From positions 43,578,191 through 43,642,190 of the forward strand of contig NC_063174.1 in NCBI RefSeq assembly GCF_023159225.1: a stretch of 64,000 nucleotides of DNA, in the 5' to 3' direction. The notes below the pieces were generated by a model that was given only the letters and a program-made list of their open reading frames with translations, was not told where the DNA came from and searched no databases. Of this stretch, positions 38,943 to 52,500 are shown in pieces (position 1 is the stretch's first letter; every line of letters starts with the position of its first letter). The stretch comes from Perognathus longimembris pacificus (Eukaryota; Chordata; Mammalia; Rodentia; Heteromyidae). Position numbers and translations under genes: made by a program.

Positions 38943-38989
38943 CAGTTATGTTTTTTAAAGTGGTTTACATGGAAAGAACTTCTACTAAG

Positions 38990-39230
38990 GAGGCAGGACT
39001 GGGAGGGCTGCAGTTTGAGGCTAGCACCAGCAATGGGAGGCCGGGGGGAGTGCATGTACCTGTGGTCCCAGCTACTGGAAGGCAGAGGTAAGAGGATCAG
39101 TCTGAGGGCTCCAGGCATAATGTATGACACCCTATCTGAAAAATAAAGCAAACTGGCTAGAGGCACTGTTCAAACTGCAGAGTACAAACAAACTGCAAGG
39201 CCCTAGGCTCAAAACCCAGAACTACCAGAA
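38990..39230 (+). mobile_element. Diverged B1-dID SINE
   Basis: B1-like TGCATGTACCTGTGGTCCCA GCTACTGGAAGGCAGAGG, then a degenerate ID-like end (AAGGCCCTAGGCTCAAAACC). Confidence 0.6.
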
Positions 39231-39348
39231 AGGGGGGAAGAAACAGAAGAGCTTTAAATAAGATGAGATAGCATAAGAACAGTCAACTATAACTCAAGTA
39301 AGAATGAAATAATTCAGTTGAGATTGTCTAGTCAGCAATTACTTTTCT

Positions 39349-39540
39349 TTTTTTTTTTTTTTGGCCAGTCCTGGGCCTTGGACTCAGGGCCTGGCTTCTT
39401 CCCGCTCAAGGCTAGCACTCTGCCACTTGAGCCACAGCGCCGCTTCTGGCCGTTTTCTGTATATGTGGTGCTGGGGAATCGAACCTAGGGCCTCGTGTAT
39501 CCAAGGCAGGCACTCTTGCCACTAGGCTATATCCCTAGCC
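39349..39540 (-). mobile_element. IDL-Geo SINE
   Basis: Antisense, with a 12-bp loss in Geo. Perfect TSD CAGCAATTACTTTTCT at 39333-39348 and 39541-39556. Confidence 0.93.
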
Positions 39541-39556
39541 CAGCAATTACTTTTCT

Positions 39557-39802
39557 AACCAAAATGGTAAGAAAATCAAGTAGTCTCATGTTTTAAATAG
39601 ACACTACTATGGAAAAGGAGATGCAAGTATAATTATTTAACAGTGGTATCAAGTATTCAATCTAGCTTTTAGAAAGAAATGGAGAAGAGAAGATAAATAA
39701 TTTATGTTTACATGGCTGCTCTGAGGAAGTAATATATTAAGATGTGTGGTTATTTCTTCAAGTTGGACACACCCGAATATGTTGATGTTTAGGACCTCTT
39801 GC
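39557..39802. other. SAMD15-NOXRED1 spacer
   Basis: Unassigned AT-rich sequence between the convergent genes. Confidence 0.4.
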
Positions 39803-39808
39803 TTTAAT
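39803..39808 (-). terminator. NOXRED1: Possible NOXRED1 poly(A) signal (ATTAAA variant)
   Basis: The minus strand reads ATTAAA 117 bp after the stop codon. No canonical AATAAA was found between the stop and the SINE at 39349-39540. This would give a very short 3' UTR. Confidence 0.3.
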
Positions 39809-39924
39809 TTTACTCTTCAAAGAGCCATTAGTACAGTTTTCAAACACACTATAGTTACATGAGTTCCCCCTGTTGACTGTGACTTTCAGGGAATAAGTCC
39901 TGCTCAGCCAATCTGAGAATAAGA

Positions 39925-40117
39925 TCATGATCTTGAGGTGCCTTGTTGGGAGGAAGAGTCCGTGGTAACCACTGGCTGTTGTTTGGTTACGGAGATGCCA
40001 AATGCTTTGCAGTATACGTAGTTAAGGTGGTCCTGGAGAGCAGGACTAGCTGAGAGATGCTGGCTCAAAGGAGTGTCCTTGAGTTGTACAGTAGTCAAAT
40101 CAAACCAGGGGAGAGGC
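39925..40117 (-). CDS. NOXRED1: NOXRED1 coding exon 6 (terminal)
   Basis: After acceptor TTCACCCCAG the frame reads [20 protein letters not shown], then [16 protein letters not shown], ending with TGA at 39927-39925. The PWFDLT.VQLK.TP block is conserved in human. The last 20 residues are Ser/Gln/Thr-rich and variable. Confidence 0.93.
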
Positions 40118-43100
40118 CTGGGGTGAAGGAAAAAATACTGTTAATTTTTTATATCTGCTCAAAACATCCAATTTGGCTCTTAAACACATTAGCCAGGTAA
40201 TAATCTCTTTAACTAGATGTTATGGCAGTATAAATTTCCAAAAGTGATTTAAAAAATAGCAGAGGCTGAGAAGTACAGAATCCAAAGATTGTATGTGGAA
40301 TGACCAATAATGGTGTAACATACATAATGAAAAAGGAGAAGAAAAAGAAAAAGGAACAGAATATTTGCAGCAATTATGACTGAGAATTTTTCCCAAGTTA
40401 GTATCAGACTCCACACCACAGGTCCAGAAAGCAAACAAGATAAATGTCAATATGATCACAAGCAAGATAACAACAACAACAACCAAATTATCCCCAGACA
40501 TATTTTCAAATGAAAGAACATCAATGATAAAGACTGAAGTCTTGAGCCAGAGGGAAAAACATTTTACCTTCAGAAGAACAAAGAATTAAAACAACCTCTT
40601 GTCAAGCCAGGCAGAAGAAGAAAATGGACTGAAATACTTAAAACCACCAACCTACAATTTTTCTGTCCTTCCAAATTTTTTTGTGATTTTGTTTTTTACA
40701 AAACATTTTTATTACCTTTAAGTAGTTTTACAATGCATCTTGAGCAATGCCACCCCTTCCATTCCATCTTTTCCAACCTCAACCAGTAACCTCAGGTGCT
40801 TTGTATGTTTTAAGCCATTTAATTCTCATCCTAGCCATAGGAGGTAGAAACGATTATTTTGCCTGTTCTGCCAAATTTTCTTTTGAAAGTAAAAAAGAAA
40901 GACTTATCAACCAAACAATGAGAGAATCTGATGCAAGTAGACATGTCTTACAAGGAATATTCTAAGCTTTCTGTTGTTGTTGTGTGTACCAAAGAGTTTT
41001 TCTTTTTATTTGTTGTCAAAGTGATATACAGAGAGGTTACCGTTTCATTCATAAGGCAGTGAGTAATTTCTTCTTTTTTAAATTTTTTTTCTTTTTCTAG
41101 TCCTGGGGTTTGAACTCGGGGTTCGAGCACTGTCCCTGAGCTTCCTTTTGCTCAAGGTAGCACTCTGCCACTTGAGCTACAGTGCTACTTCTGGCTTTCC
41201 CTATATATGTGGTGCTAAGGAATCGAACCCAGGGCTTCATGTATGATAGGCATGCACTCTACCACTAGGCCATACGCCCAGCCCACAATAAGTACGTTTC
41301 TTATCAAACTTGTTACATCCTCCCTCATTTTTCTTCCGCCTTCCCCCTTCTCTAATCCCCCCCCCCGAGTTGTACAGTTGGTTTACATCATATTGTGTTG
41401 TAAGTATTGCTGTTGCATTGGTTCGCCTTTTACCCTTTGTCTCTCCATTTTGATGTTCCCTTCCCTTCCCTAGTTCCAATAAACATATATACAATACCCA
41501 GGGTACATCAGAGGTCAAACCATGGGGAAGAAAAACTAAAAAAAAAAAGCATAATTTCACATGGTACATTGAACATAACAACAATGATAAACCACTTATT
41601 TCTATAACTTGGAGTTCATTTCACTTAGCATTGTCTTATGTGTTCATAGGTACATAGCTAATGAATTATTGTGATCGTTATCCTAGACATGCACTAATTA
41701 TTACCAATGAGGGAAAACATAGAGTCTATGTCTCTTCAGGTCTGGCTCACTTCACTTAATATGATTTTTTTCCAAGTCTTCATTTCTTTTTTTTTTTGGC
41801 CAGTCCTGGGGCCTTGGACTCAGGGCCTGAGCACTGTCCCTGGCTTCTTCTTGCTCAAGGCTAGCACTCTGCCACTTGAGCCACAGCGCCACTTCTGGCC
41901 ATTTTCTGTGTATGTGGTGCTGGGGAATCGAACCCAGGGCCTCATGTATACGAGGCAAGCTCTCTTGCCACTAGGCCATAGCCCAGCCCCTCCAAGTCTT
42001 TTCATTTCCTTACAAATGGGGCAATGTCGTTCTGACAGAAGCATAGAATTCCATTGTGTATATGTACCACATTTTCTTGATCCATACATCTACTGAGGGG
42101 CATCTGGGTTGGTTCCATATTTTAGCAATGGTAAATTGTGCTGCAATGAACATAGTTGTGCTGCAACATAGTTGTTTTAATGTGGTCTTGTTTGTAATCC
42201 TTTGGGTAAACGCCTGAAAGTAGGGTTGCTGGTCATAGGGGAGCTCTATGTTTAGCCTTTTGAGGAACCTCCACACTGCTTTCCAGAGTGGTTGAACAAG
42301 CTTTTTTATTTTTTAAGAGAAGTGAAAACGATCTAGGTCCAAAAGCTGGATTCTCATAAAGGAAGAGCCCTAGAGTGCATCGAGATGTCAGCCCACGTGG
42401 ACCTGGAAGTTGGAGAAGGCCTTCACAGAGCTATTAACACTCCACAGAAGGTGAAGCTTGATATATGTATAGATTGAACAGCTAAATACAACAAAAAGGC
42501 ATGCACATGATACAGAGATTATAACTTTGGTAAATGAAAGTAATATGTATGAAGGCATAGGAAGAATGTTTATTCTTCAATCCAAGGAGGTCATTCACAA
42601 CCAGCTGTTAAACAGAAAATAGTAGGGAAAAAAGAACTAGAACAGAAAAAGTCTTCTTTGGAGCACAGTGTAAAAGAAACCAGACAACATCCAGAAGATG
42701 ATGGCATGAAAGGCACAGTTGGAGCAGCTAAGGGGATGCTCTTCCCTCCCAACTCCTCTCATCCTGGCAAGAGCTAAGGAACTTAGGCAGGGTATCGTCT
42801 TCCCTCAGCTGGATGGACATTTTTATCTGAATGGCCTCACACCCCACCTTCTCTCACACCCCACCACCTCTTTCGAGTCCTCCTGCTGCATATGTTTCTC
42901 CCAGATGGCCCTGCCCAGGACACTCTTGGAGCCTGGGGTGAGCCAGGAACTCCCAAGAGGGGGAAGGACAGAGTCCAGGGCAGATAGGGAAGCTCTGTAT
43001 GAGCCCACTGCTTGGTAAACTGACAGACCAATAAAAGGCTATGTCTCACTCTGAAAAAAAAAAAAGGAAGATCACTAAAGATGGAATGGATAATGGTTTG

Positions 43101-43768
43101 CTCAAAGTAGTAGCAATAATTATTCAATTATGAATGTGTGTGTTTGTACAAAATGAATGTCAGAAATGATTCAAAGAGAAGATTTATTATAAAATATGTT
43201 ACTTGTAAAGTGGTAAAAATGTGCTTAGATTGGTTATAAATGTAGGATATAACTATACATTTATATTATAAGTTCATATTGTATGATTTGAAGTTATAAG
43301 ATTAATATATAAAAGTCAATCTCTTGGGCTGAAAGTGTGGCTTAGGTAGTAGAATGCCTGCCAAGCAAGTACAAGACTTTGAGTTCAAGCCCCAGCATCA
43401 CTAAGAGTCAATCTCTTTCTTATATATGAATGTTTTGGTCCTTTTCTGTGTCTGTCACTGAATCCCACAGACTGGGCAATTTGTACAGATTACAGTTTAT
43501 TTAACTCACAGTTCTGTAGGCCAGGAAGTCCTGAGAGTATGTGCCAACATATTCATTAATGAAGCAGACATGACTGCACTAATAGACAATGGCATTACAC
43601 ATACTTTTTACAATTCTAATTCTGTATGCAGAATATGAACATACATGATAATTACTGTATTTGTAAATAACTAGATAAAATGATGCAGATATAAAAACTG
43701 TTAAAGATAAAATGTATGAAATGGGATTTAGGAGGCAAAGAGGCTTTACTTTTCCACTGGTTAGGTGT

Positions 43769-43812
<44 letters not shown>

Positions 43813-46800
43813 ATGCCAGTCTTGGGGCTTGAACTCAGGGCTTGGAAGTTGTCCCTGAACTTTTTCTCAAAGCTAATGCTCTACCACTGAGCTACAGCTC
43901 CACTTCTAGACTTTTCCTGGGTAGTTTGTTAGAAATAAAGAGTCTCACAGACTTTCCTGCCCGGGATGACTTCAAACTGCAGTCCTCAGATCTCAGCTTC
44001 TTAAATAGCTAGAATTACAGAATTACAGATGTGAATCAACCTGAGCCCCTGGTATCAGGCTGTTGTATTTTTATAGAAATGCATATATCATTTTTAAAAT
44101 AGAACATGAGCGAAGTGTGATGGTACATGCCTATAATCTCACAGCACGCAGGATGGCTGGGACTGGAGAGTTCAAAGCCAGTCTGGAATACACAGTGAGA
44201 AATTACCTCAGTAAAAAAAAACCCAAAAGGAAAGGTATGGGGAGAGACAGAGAGAAAAAGAAACACAGACAGGGGCTGGAGGAATATTCAAGTGTTAAAA
44301 TGCCTACCTAGCAAAAAGCTGAATTCAATGCCCAATCCTGGAAAAAGCAAGAGAGACAGACAGACAGGGACAGAGAAAATGAACATGGTCCAGGAAAGGA
44401 GAAAAGGGAAGAAAACGCATCTAAGTCAATAGTGTGGGAGAAATGAAAATGGCCAGCTATCTGACCTCTTACCTTCTGTGAAACAAGTTCCTGACATAGA
44501 TTTGGTTGACAAAATGTTTTAGCTGAAAACTTGGGCAAGATGCTTGCTCTTTCTCTGAGTCTCCAGACTGTGCCATGAAAAATAGTTTGTTCAGCATCTC
44601 CAGTGCTTTTGGGTAGAAAACGTTTCTTTCAGTGCAGACATTTAGGATTGCATACAATACTCCCTCCAACCATTTGATATTGAGGGTTATTCCCCCTACA
44701 CATCAATGAGAGGGAACATAATAACATTACTAAAAATGACTTGCAGGAACCTAGGAGAAACCCCAGACAGTAACGATAGAAGCCACCATTTTCCCAATAC
44801 AGGCTAGTAATGTGGACCTGGAAATGAGCAAACATTCCTCCTTCTGAGGCTAACTGCTTAATCTTCCCTTTATCACATATGATGTATTGATTATATATAC
44901 GAAAGGAGGAGGATAGGAACGAATGTAGATATTGCTAATGGCAAAAACATATACCCAGAACAGAACGTGGCTGTGATTCCAGCTATGCAGGAAGTAAGGC
45001 CGGAAGAATTGTGGTTTTAGACCAGCCTGGGCCAAAAAAAAAATCCCTATCTGAAAAAAATAAGCCGGCTGTGGTGATACATATCTATAATCCTAGATAC
45101 ATGACAGGCAAGGACGTTGGAGGCTAGCCCCAAGCAAAAGCATGAGATCCAATCTGAAAAATAAAAAGGGCTGGGAGCATGATTCAAGTGCTTTATAAAC
45201 ACAAAACTCTGAGTTCAAACCTTAGTACTTGCCCCCCCCAAAAAAATTTCTCCAGAAAGGTCCCTGCCAATAAGGGGGAAGAACTGGGAGAAACAGAGAG
45301 GTTAGAACAAGGAAAAGCCATTTTAGTCCCAGACATGATATTCTCCTATTTTAAATAGGCAGTTTCATTTAGTTTGTTTCCAATTACACATAAGAATCCA
45401 AATAATCAATCTTGCTAATAATAAGGGTTGCTTGTCATCACCAAACACTTTCACTACCCAAACTAAATGACTACTGTTTTCAGACACACACACCACACAC
45501 ACACACACACACACACGCACACACGCACACACACAAACTCAATATGAGCACTAGCCTAAGGGGAAGGTAGTGTTCGGAAGAATGCCAGAAATATAGTGAA
45601 CAATGAATTACCTCTGGAACTGAAGGGGGAGGTAGCCTGAAGAATCACAGGATCTTGGAGAGCAGTTGGTATGTCCTTATTGGTCCCCCAGATATGGTCA
45701 GTATCCTCAACACAGTAATACATAGGCCGTAAGATACTGGTGTGGTTGTTCAGTAGTAGTCTCAATCTGGAAGCCAACAAGACAGGGAACAGCAGTGCAA
45801 GAATGGAATAAGTAACTACATAAGCCATTGTATTCATATCCAAGCCTAGCAACAGATTTTGATACACAGCCCTGCTCAGATATGGATCTGGGTTTACACA
45901 GAGGGCACTAGTGAGTTGGATTTGTTCATCCATCTCCCCAACAAGTTATCATGTGTCAGGCACTGGGCTAGACACTAGGTACAAAAGCAATAATTTTGCT
46001 ATGGAGCAATTCTCTAATCCTATTACTATCTTCAGTAATGTTTTATGTCATTGACTGTGTGGTTCTCTTCTCCCTGATACACAAAGGAATAATACTTAGC
46101 TTCAAGCTAGTGGGCGACGATGTATGATGATAGTTCTAAACATTTGTACAGCCAAGAAACTATCCCACCCACAAGTGCTTGTGAGAAATTGAGAGAGACA
46201 TAATTAGAAAAGTTGGTTGAGTCCTTTTACAGATCAAACAGCTTCCTCTCTATTTCTGAGGATGGATCAACCCCCATGAGGTAGGGGTATGGTGAAGGTG
46301 AACAGCAGAAAGCAAAGAGGAGACAGCAGTTCTACCTGGTCTGTTCTCACCCCACAAGATACCTGGGCAGGGGGATAGCAGATGCAAAGCTGTGCACGAT
46401 GCAGTTCTTCTCAACACTTGCTTGAATTTCTAAGCAGATATTAGGCAGCTGTGATGGCAAGCAACAGAGGAATACCACGTTGGCCCAGCCCACCAGGTGA
46501 GAGTTATGGTAAAAGCACTGGATCCCCCGTTTCTGGAGAACTTCTGGAAAGGATAAAGGAAGAAAGAACAGAGTACAAAGGAGTTTGGACCTGAGCATCA
46601 GCTTGGAGAGAAGACGACCATTATATTATCTCAGGAAGCAACCCAAGTCTTGGTGCTACATAAACCAGAAAGATCTTCTCTATTTCTTCTGTGAGCTCTG
46701 CCACAATGCCCTGATTCCATTACCAAAGCAGGTGGTGTCATTGCAACAGAGACTGAAATGACATCATCTTTATCTTACTTTCAGACCAATACTGCAATGT

Positions 46801-49504
46801 TGTTAAGGAAGAAGGTATTCTCGAAGAAGCTTCATGCTTCAATTTGCTTAAGGTTCATCATGTGTCACTGTATGTTGCATATGTATATTATTTAAGGTCA
46901 TCCTCACATGGACCTTCTAAGAAAGAGACTAGTATGATATTCCCATATTCTCACAGTTTATACAAGAGGAAATTGAGGCTTCAAGAAGCTATGTGATTTG
47001 CCCAACAAAAGACAGCTCTTGACTTTGGTAGGTGGGTAACACTAAGGGAACAGAGGCTGAAAGGTGTCTGGAAAGATGGAACCATTTCTACATAGCATAC
47101 ACAGCTTAATGGTAACAGAACATTTATGAATGTAGAGAAATGTAGTAACTTGTGTAGTTGCATAACATCCCTAGAAAGTTAATCATATGGTTGAACTAAT
47201 TGCAGAGTGGATTGTCAAAAGAAAGAATTTAAAATACTCATGTTAAGTAGTATGTTCAAAGTGTTATTGAAAAACAGACATTGGAGATGTAAGTTCTTAT
47301 CTTAATGAGTGAGTGCATGGTAGTGATGTTGAGATTATCTGCATATTCATAAACTTGAAGATGGATAGGAAAAAGTTTCGAAGGTGGCCCACCCAGCTAA
47401 CCATCCAGAATTCTTGCCTCCTTCTACAACACAACAACACAGAGATAGTTTAGAAATGAAATTTCATTTCTAATAAGCACATGACTCCCCAAAGACTATC
47501 TACTGCATTGAATTACTATGCATACCAGTCCTACTTGGAGAGGTTAAGAAATATACCTTGAGTGGTAAGACTTTCTAAAGTTCCCATAATATGAAAAAAG
47601 CATACACACACATCAGTAAGAAAAATATTGGCACCCTCACAAAAAGAAAGAACAAAAGCAACTCAAAGAGGAAATAGCATTAAACCTATAGAGAAAATGT
47701 AACTTTTCTAGAGATTAATGCCATAGTAAGACAAAATTTTATAAAGAATATATTAAAAATGGTAATGTTAAAAATGATTTCTAAAGCCAGGTGCTGGTGG
47801 CTCATCCCTTTAAGCCTAGCTAATTAGGAAGCTGATATCTGAGGATCATGGTTCAAAGCCACCCTGGGCAGGAAAGCCTATGAGACTTTTTTTTTTTAAT
47901 TTGTCTGTCATGGAGCTTGAACTCAGGGCCTAGGCACTGTCCATGAGCTTTTTGCTCAAAGCTAGCATTCTCTCTTCCACTTTGAGCCACAGCTCCACTT
48001 CCAGATTTTAGTGGTGTGTTGATGAGAGTCTCATGGCCTTTCCTGTCCAGGCTCGCTTTGAACTGTGATCCTCAGATCTCAGCCTCCTGAGTAACTAGGA
48101 TTATAGCTGTGAGCCACCAGCACCCAGAACTGCAAGACTCTTATCTCCAATTAACCACCCACAAAAAAAGCCAGAAGTGGAGTATGGCTCAAGTGGTAGA
48201 ACACTAGTCTTGAGCAAAAAAGCTCAAGGATAGTACTCAGGCCCTGAATTCAAGTCCCAGGACTGGCATTAAAAAAAAATAATTCTAGATGGGCGCTAGT
48301 AGCTCAAGCCTATAATCGTAGATACTCAGTGGACTGAGATCTGGAGGATCACAATTCAAAGTAAACCTAGAGAGATCAGTCACACTCTATCTCCAAGTAA
48401 CTAGCAAAAAATGAGGCTATGGGCTGGGAATGTGGCTTCGTGGTACACTGCTTGCCTAGCATGCATGAAGCCCAGGGTTTGGTGCCTCAGTACCACATAA
48501 ACAGAGCTCAAGTTGAGTGCTGCTAGCCTTGAGCAAAAGAAGCTCAGAGATGGTGCCTAGGCCCTGAGTTCAAGCCCCAGGACTGGCAAAAAAAGGAGGC
48601 TACAGGCATGGTTCACGTAGCAGAGTACCAACATAGTGAGAACGCAGGGTACTATTGATTTCTAGCATTGAAAAGTATATGATGTGTATAATGTATACAA
48701 TGCTGATGAAACTTTACACCTGCACCACCTTTTCTGAGGCCTATTTGGATGAAAATGTATTAAAATTTTTTCTTTTAAAAGTAAACATATAGGACTGGGA
48801 ATATGGCATAGTGGTAAAGTGCTCACCTTGTGTACATGAAGCCCTGGGTTCGATTCCTCAGCACCACATATATAGAAAATGGCCAGAAGTGGGGCTGGGA
48901 ATATGGCCTAGTGGCAAGAGTGTGCTTACTTCATATACATGAAGCCCTGGGTTCGATTCCTCAGCACCACATATATAGAAAAAAGGCGGAAGTGGCGCTG
49001 TGGCTTAAGTGGCAGAGTGCTAGTCTTGAACAAAAAAAAAAAAAAAAGAAGAAGCCAGGGACAGTGCTCAGGACTGGCCAAAAAAAAAAAAAAAAAAAAA
49101 GCAAAATCCAGAAGTGGCACTGTGGCTCAAGTAGTAGAGTGCTATCCTTGAGCAAAAAAAGAAGGCAGGGACAGTGTTCAGGCCCTGAATTCAAGCCCCA
49201 GGATTAGCAAAAAACAAAACTAAACTAAACATATAAGTAGGGCACTGACTGCTCATGTCTGTAATCCTAGCTACTCAGGAGGCTTAGTAGGTTCAAAGCC
49301 AGCCTGGCAGAAAAGTCCATGAGACGGCTCATCTCCAATTAACCACCAAAAAGCCAGAGTGGCTCAAGCAGTAGAGTGCTAGACTTTAGCAAGAAAGCTC
49401 AGGAACAGTGTCCAGGCCCCGAGTTCAAGTCCTAGGACACATACACACACTATATATATATGTATACATACACATATATACATATATACACATATATATG
49501 TGTG

Positions 49505-49569
<65 letters not shown>

Positions 49570-52500
49570 CTAGCCAGACACTAGTGGCTCACACTTGTAA
49601 TCCTAGTTACTCAGAAGTCTGAGATCTGAAGATTGTGGTTTGAAGACAGTGTGTGGAGACTTATCTCTATCCAGCAAAAAGCGAAAAGTGGGGTTGTGGC
49701 TCAACTGTCAGAGCACCAGCCTCAGGCACAAGACCTGATTTCAAACTTCAATACCAGTACCTATGTACTGGTACCAGTAAATATGTACCTACTACAAAAC
49801 CCAGTCACTTCATTCCCACATATTTGCCCAAGAAAAATAAAAGTAGATGCCCACATGAATACTTGTATACAAATGTCCATAGTAGCTTTATTTGAAATAG
49901 CCAAGAGCTAGAAATAACCTGTATTTTCAGATTAATAATATGTGGAGTATATTCATTTGATGGGCTATTGATACCTAAAAGGACATAGCTACAACTCTAA
50001 GTATTTAAGCAGGGTAAAAGAAGTTAGGCCAAAAAAACCTGTGTGACTCTATTAGTATAAAATTCTACTTAATGCAAACTAATCTATAGTAACAGAAACC
50101 ATTGCCACTGGTTTGGGGGTAGAGAGCTGCAGGGAAGTAGAAAGACAAGCTCAAAAAGGACAAGAAGCAACTTCTGAGGTGATGCATGTGTTTATTATCT
50201 TGATTGTGTTGGTTTCACAGGTGTGCACCTGTATCAAAGTATCAACCTCAAGTACAAGTAATTCATGCCTATAATCCTAGTTACTTAGGAGACTGAGGTC
50301 TAAGGATCATAGTTCAAAGCTAGGCTGGGTAGGAAAGTCCATAAGCATCTTATCTCCAGTTAACCAGCGAAAGGCCAGAAGTGGAGCTGTTGCCCAAGTG
50401 GTAGAGCACCAGCCTTGAGCACAAAAGCACAGGGACAGTGTCAGGTCCTGAATGCAAGCCCCAGGACAGGCACAAAAAGCAATCAAATTGCACACTTTAT
50501 GTATAGTTTATTGCAAATCAATAATATTTTAATACACTTCTATTTGTTGACCTAGTAATTTTATTCTGAAAGTTATGCTAAATATGGTACGTACAAAGAA
50601 GTTGAGCTAGTTCTGGAAATGATGGCACATGCATACTTTGGCATCTACAGAATCTTTTTTTTTATTATTATATTTTTTTTATTATTAATTGAACATAAAT
50701 TTTTTTACAAGGTGTTGTGCAAAGAGGGTGCAGTTACATAGTAGGGCAGTGTGTACATTTCTTGTGATATCTTACAACCTGTTTTTCCATCCCTTGTCTA
50801 GGTCAGGTAGACCCATATGCAATATACAATGTATCAAGCACATATACAGTGTTCACAGACTTGGTCTCTACTGTCTCTCCGTCTCCCTTTGTTAACAGTC
50901 ATATATCAGGGAGATCATGCCCCTTTGTTTTCTGTGTTTTAGGCTTGTCTCACTCAACATTATTTGTTCGAGTTCTGACCATTTCCCTGCGAATAACAAT
51001 ATTTCACCATTCCTAATCGCTATGCATCTACAGAATCTTAAAGTCATTTTTACATTAAAATTAACAAATTTTCAATCCTAAAAAATCAGAGAAAGGGAGA
51101 ATGGTACAGAGTACCTGCCTTCCTGTCCACTGCCTGGTGTAGCATGCATGTTTTCAGCATTCCCAGACACGAGGCATGTCACACAGCCTTCCTGGGAGAC
51201 CCCCTTGAGCCAGTGGAAGGACATTCTTTGAGGAATGTTAAATGATATATTAAGTGAAAAACAGCAGGATACGAATGACTGATGGGGGAGAAATAGGGAG
51301 AAACAGATAACCCTGCTATGGAGTCTACAGGTTGTCAGTACAATCTTCCAGAGTGATTTTCTACAATATGCATATATTGTTTGGCATGAATATACAGTGC
51401 CACACTGGGATGAAAAATACACAATTTCAATAGTTTTGACAAAGGCCTATATCCACAAAACCCATATGGAAAACATTTCCTTCCTTTCTCTTAGAAAGTT
51501 ATTTTCAGCCCCTTCTCAGTCTCTCTCTCTCTCTCTAGAAGCCATCATTGTTTGTTTCTAGCACATAGACTGGTAAATGGAATCAACACAAAACAGTTTT
51601 TTTGAAATTCAGTCATTATTTTAAATATAAATGTATGTGTGTTCCAATGCAAATTGTGTGTGTGAGTGTGTATGTATATTCCAATGCAGATTTTGCAACT
51701 GTCTTAACACACACCAGATCCTAATTTGTCTGGTTGAATTTGAAATCTGTATGGAAAGCTTCTGTTTATTACAAAACCTCCAGGAGCAATGGGTAGGAAA
51801 GCATTTAAAGGGAACAAAAAGTTGTTGAAGCCTAAGTTTAAAATCTGTCGTTCTTGGGCTGGGGATATAGCCTAGTGGCAAGAGTGCCTGCCTTGGTATA
51901 CCCGAGGCCCTAGGTTCGATTCCCCAGCATCACATATACAGAAAACGGCCAGAAGCGGCCAGGACTGGCCAAAAAAAAAAAAAAAAATCTGTCGTTCTTT
52001 CTGGGAATATGGCCTAGTGGTAAAGTGTTTGCCTCATATACATGAAGCCCTGGGTTCGATTCCTCAGCACCACATATATAGAAAAAGCCGGAAGTGGCAC
52101 TGTGGCTCAAGTGGTAGAGTGCTAGCCTTGAGCAAAAAGAAACCAGGGACAGTGCTCAGGCCCTGAGTTCAAGCCCCAGGACTGGAAAAACAAACCCAAA
52201 ACAACAACAACAAAAAAAACATGGTTCTAGCTTCCCTCAGAGCAAGCAATCTGAGAACTCTCACACCAGGATTCTCCTCTGAAGGAACCATTTCAAAATG
52301 GCTTTGTGAACATGTAACCAGCACAACTAAGCCCCACTCCTCACCCAGGATGTCTGGCCTCCGTGTGGAGATCCGAAGGTTCTCTGCAGGGATGGGGACA
52401 AGCTGCAGCAGTGACCAAGCCAGCTGCTTCCCAAGGCGGCCACCTCCAATGATTCCCACCTTGAACTCACTGCTAGCAGGATCCGGATCTGAATTCGATG

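Larger units (their letters stand above)
41005..42300 (-). mobile_element. L1 3' end: ORF2 C-terminus and 3' UTR, antisense, with two nested SINEs
   Basis: 42276-42010 on the minus strand encodes the end of an L1 ORF2-like reading frame ([16 protein letters not shown].., [20 protein letters not shown]). The 3' UTR follows to about 41010, ending ACCTCTCTGTATATCACTTT. IDL-Geo copies at 41787-41990 and 41092-41283 interrupt it. 5'-truncated and not functional. Confidence 0.85.

Noticed and set aside
40220..40501. 93-codon hydrophobic ORF with [20 protein letters not shown]
   Set aside because: It arises partly from a (CAA)n run, lies in a NOXRED1 intron, and has no splice signals or homologue that I recognise.
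42010..42276. 88-codon [19 protein letters not shown]..
   Set aside because: It is the C-terminal part of a truncated L1 ORF2, not a host gene.
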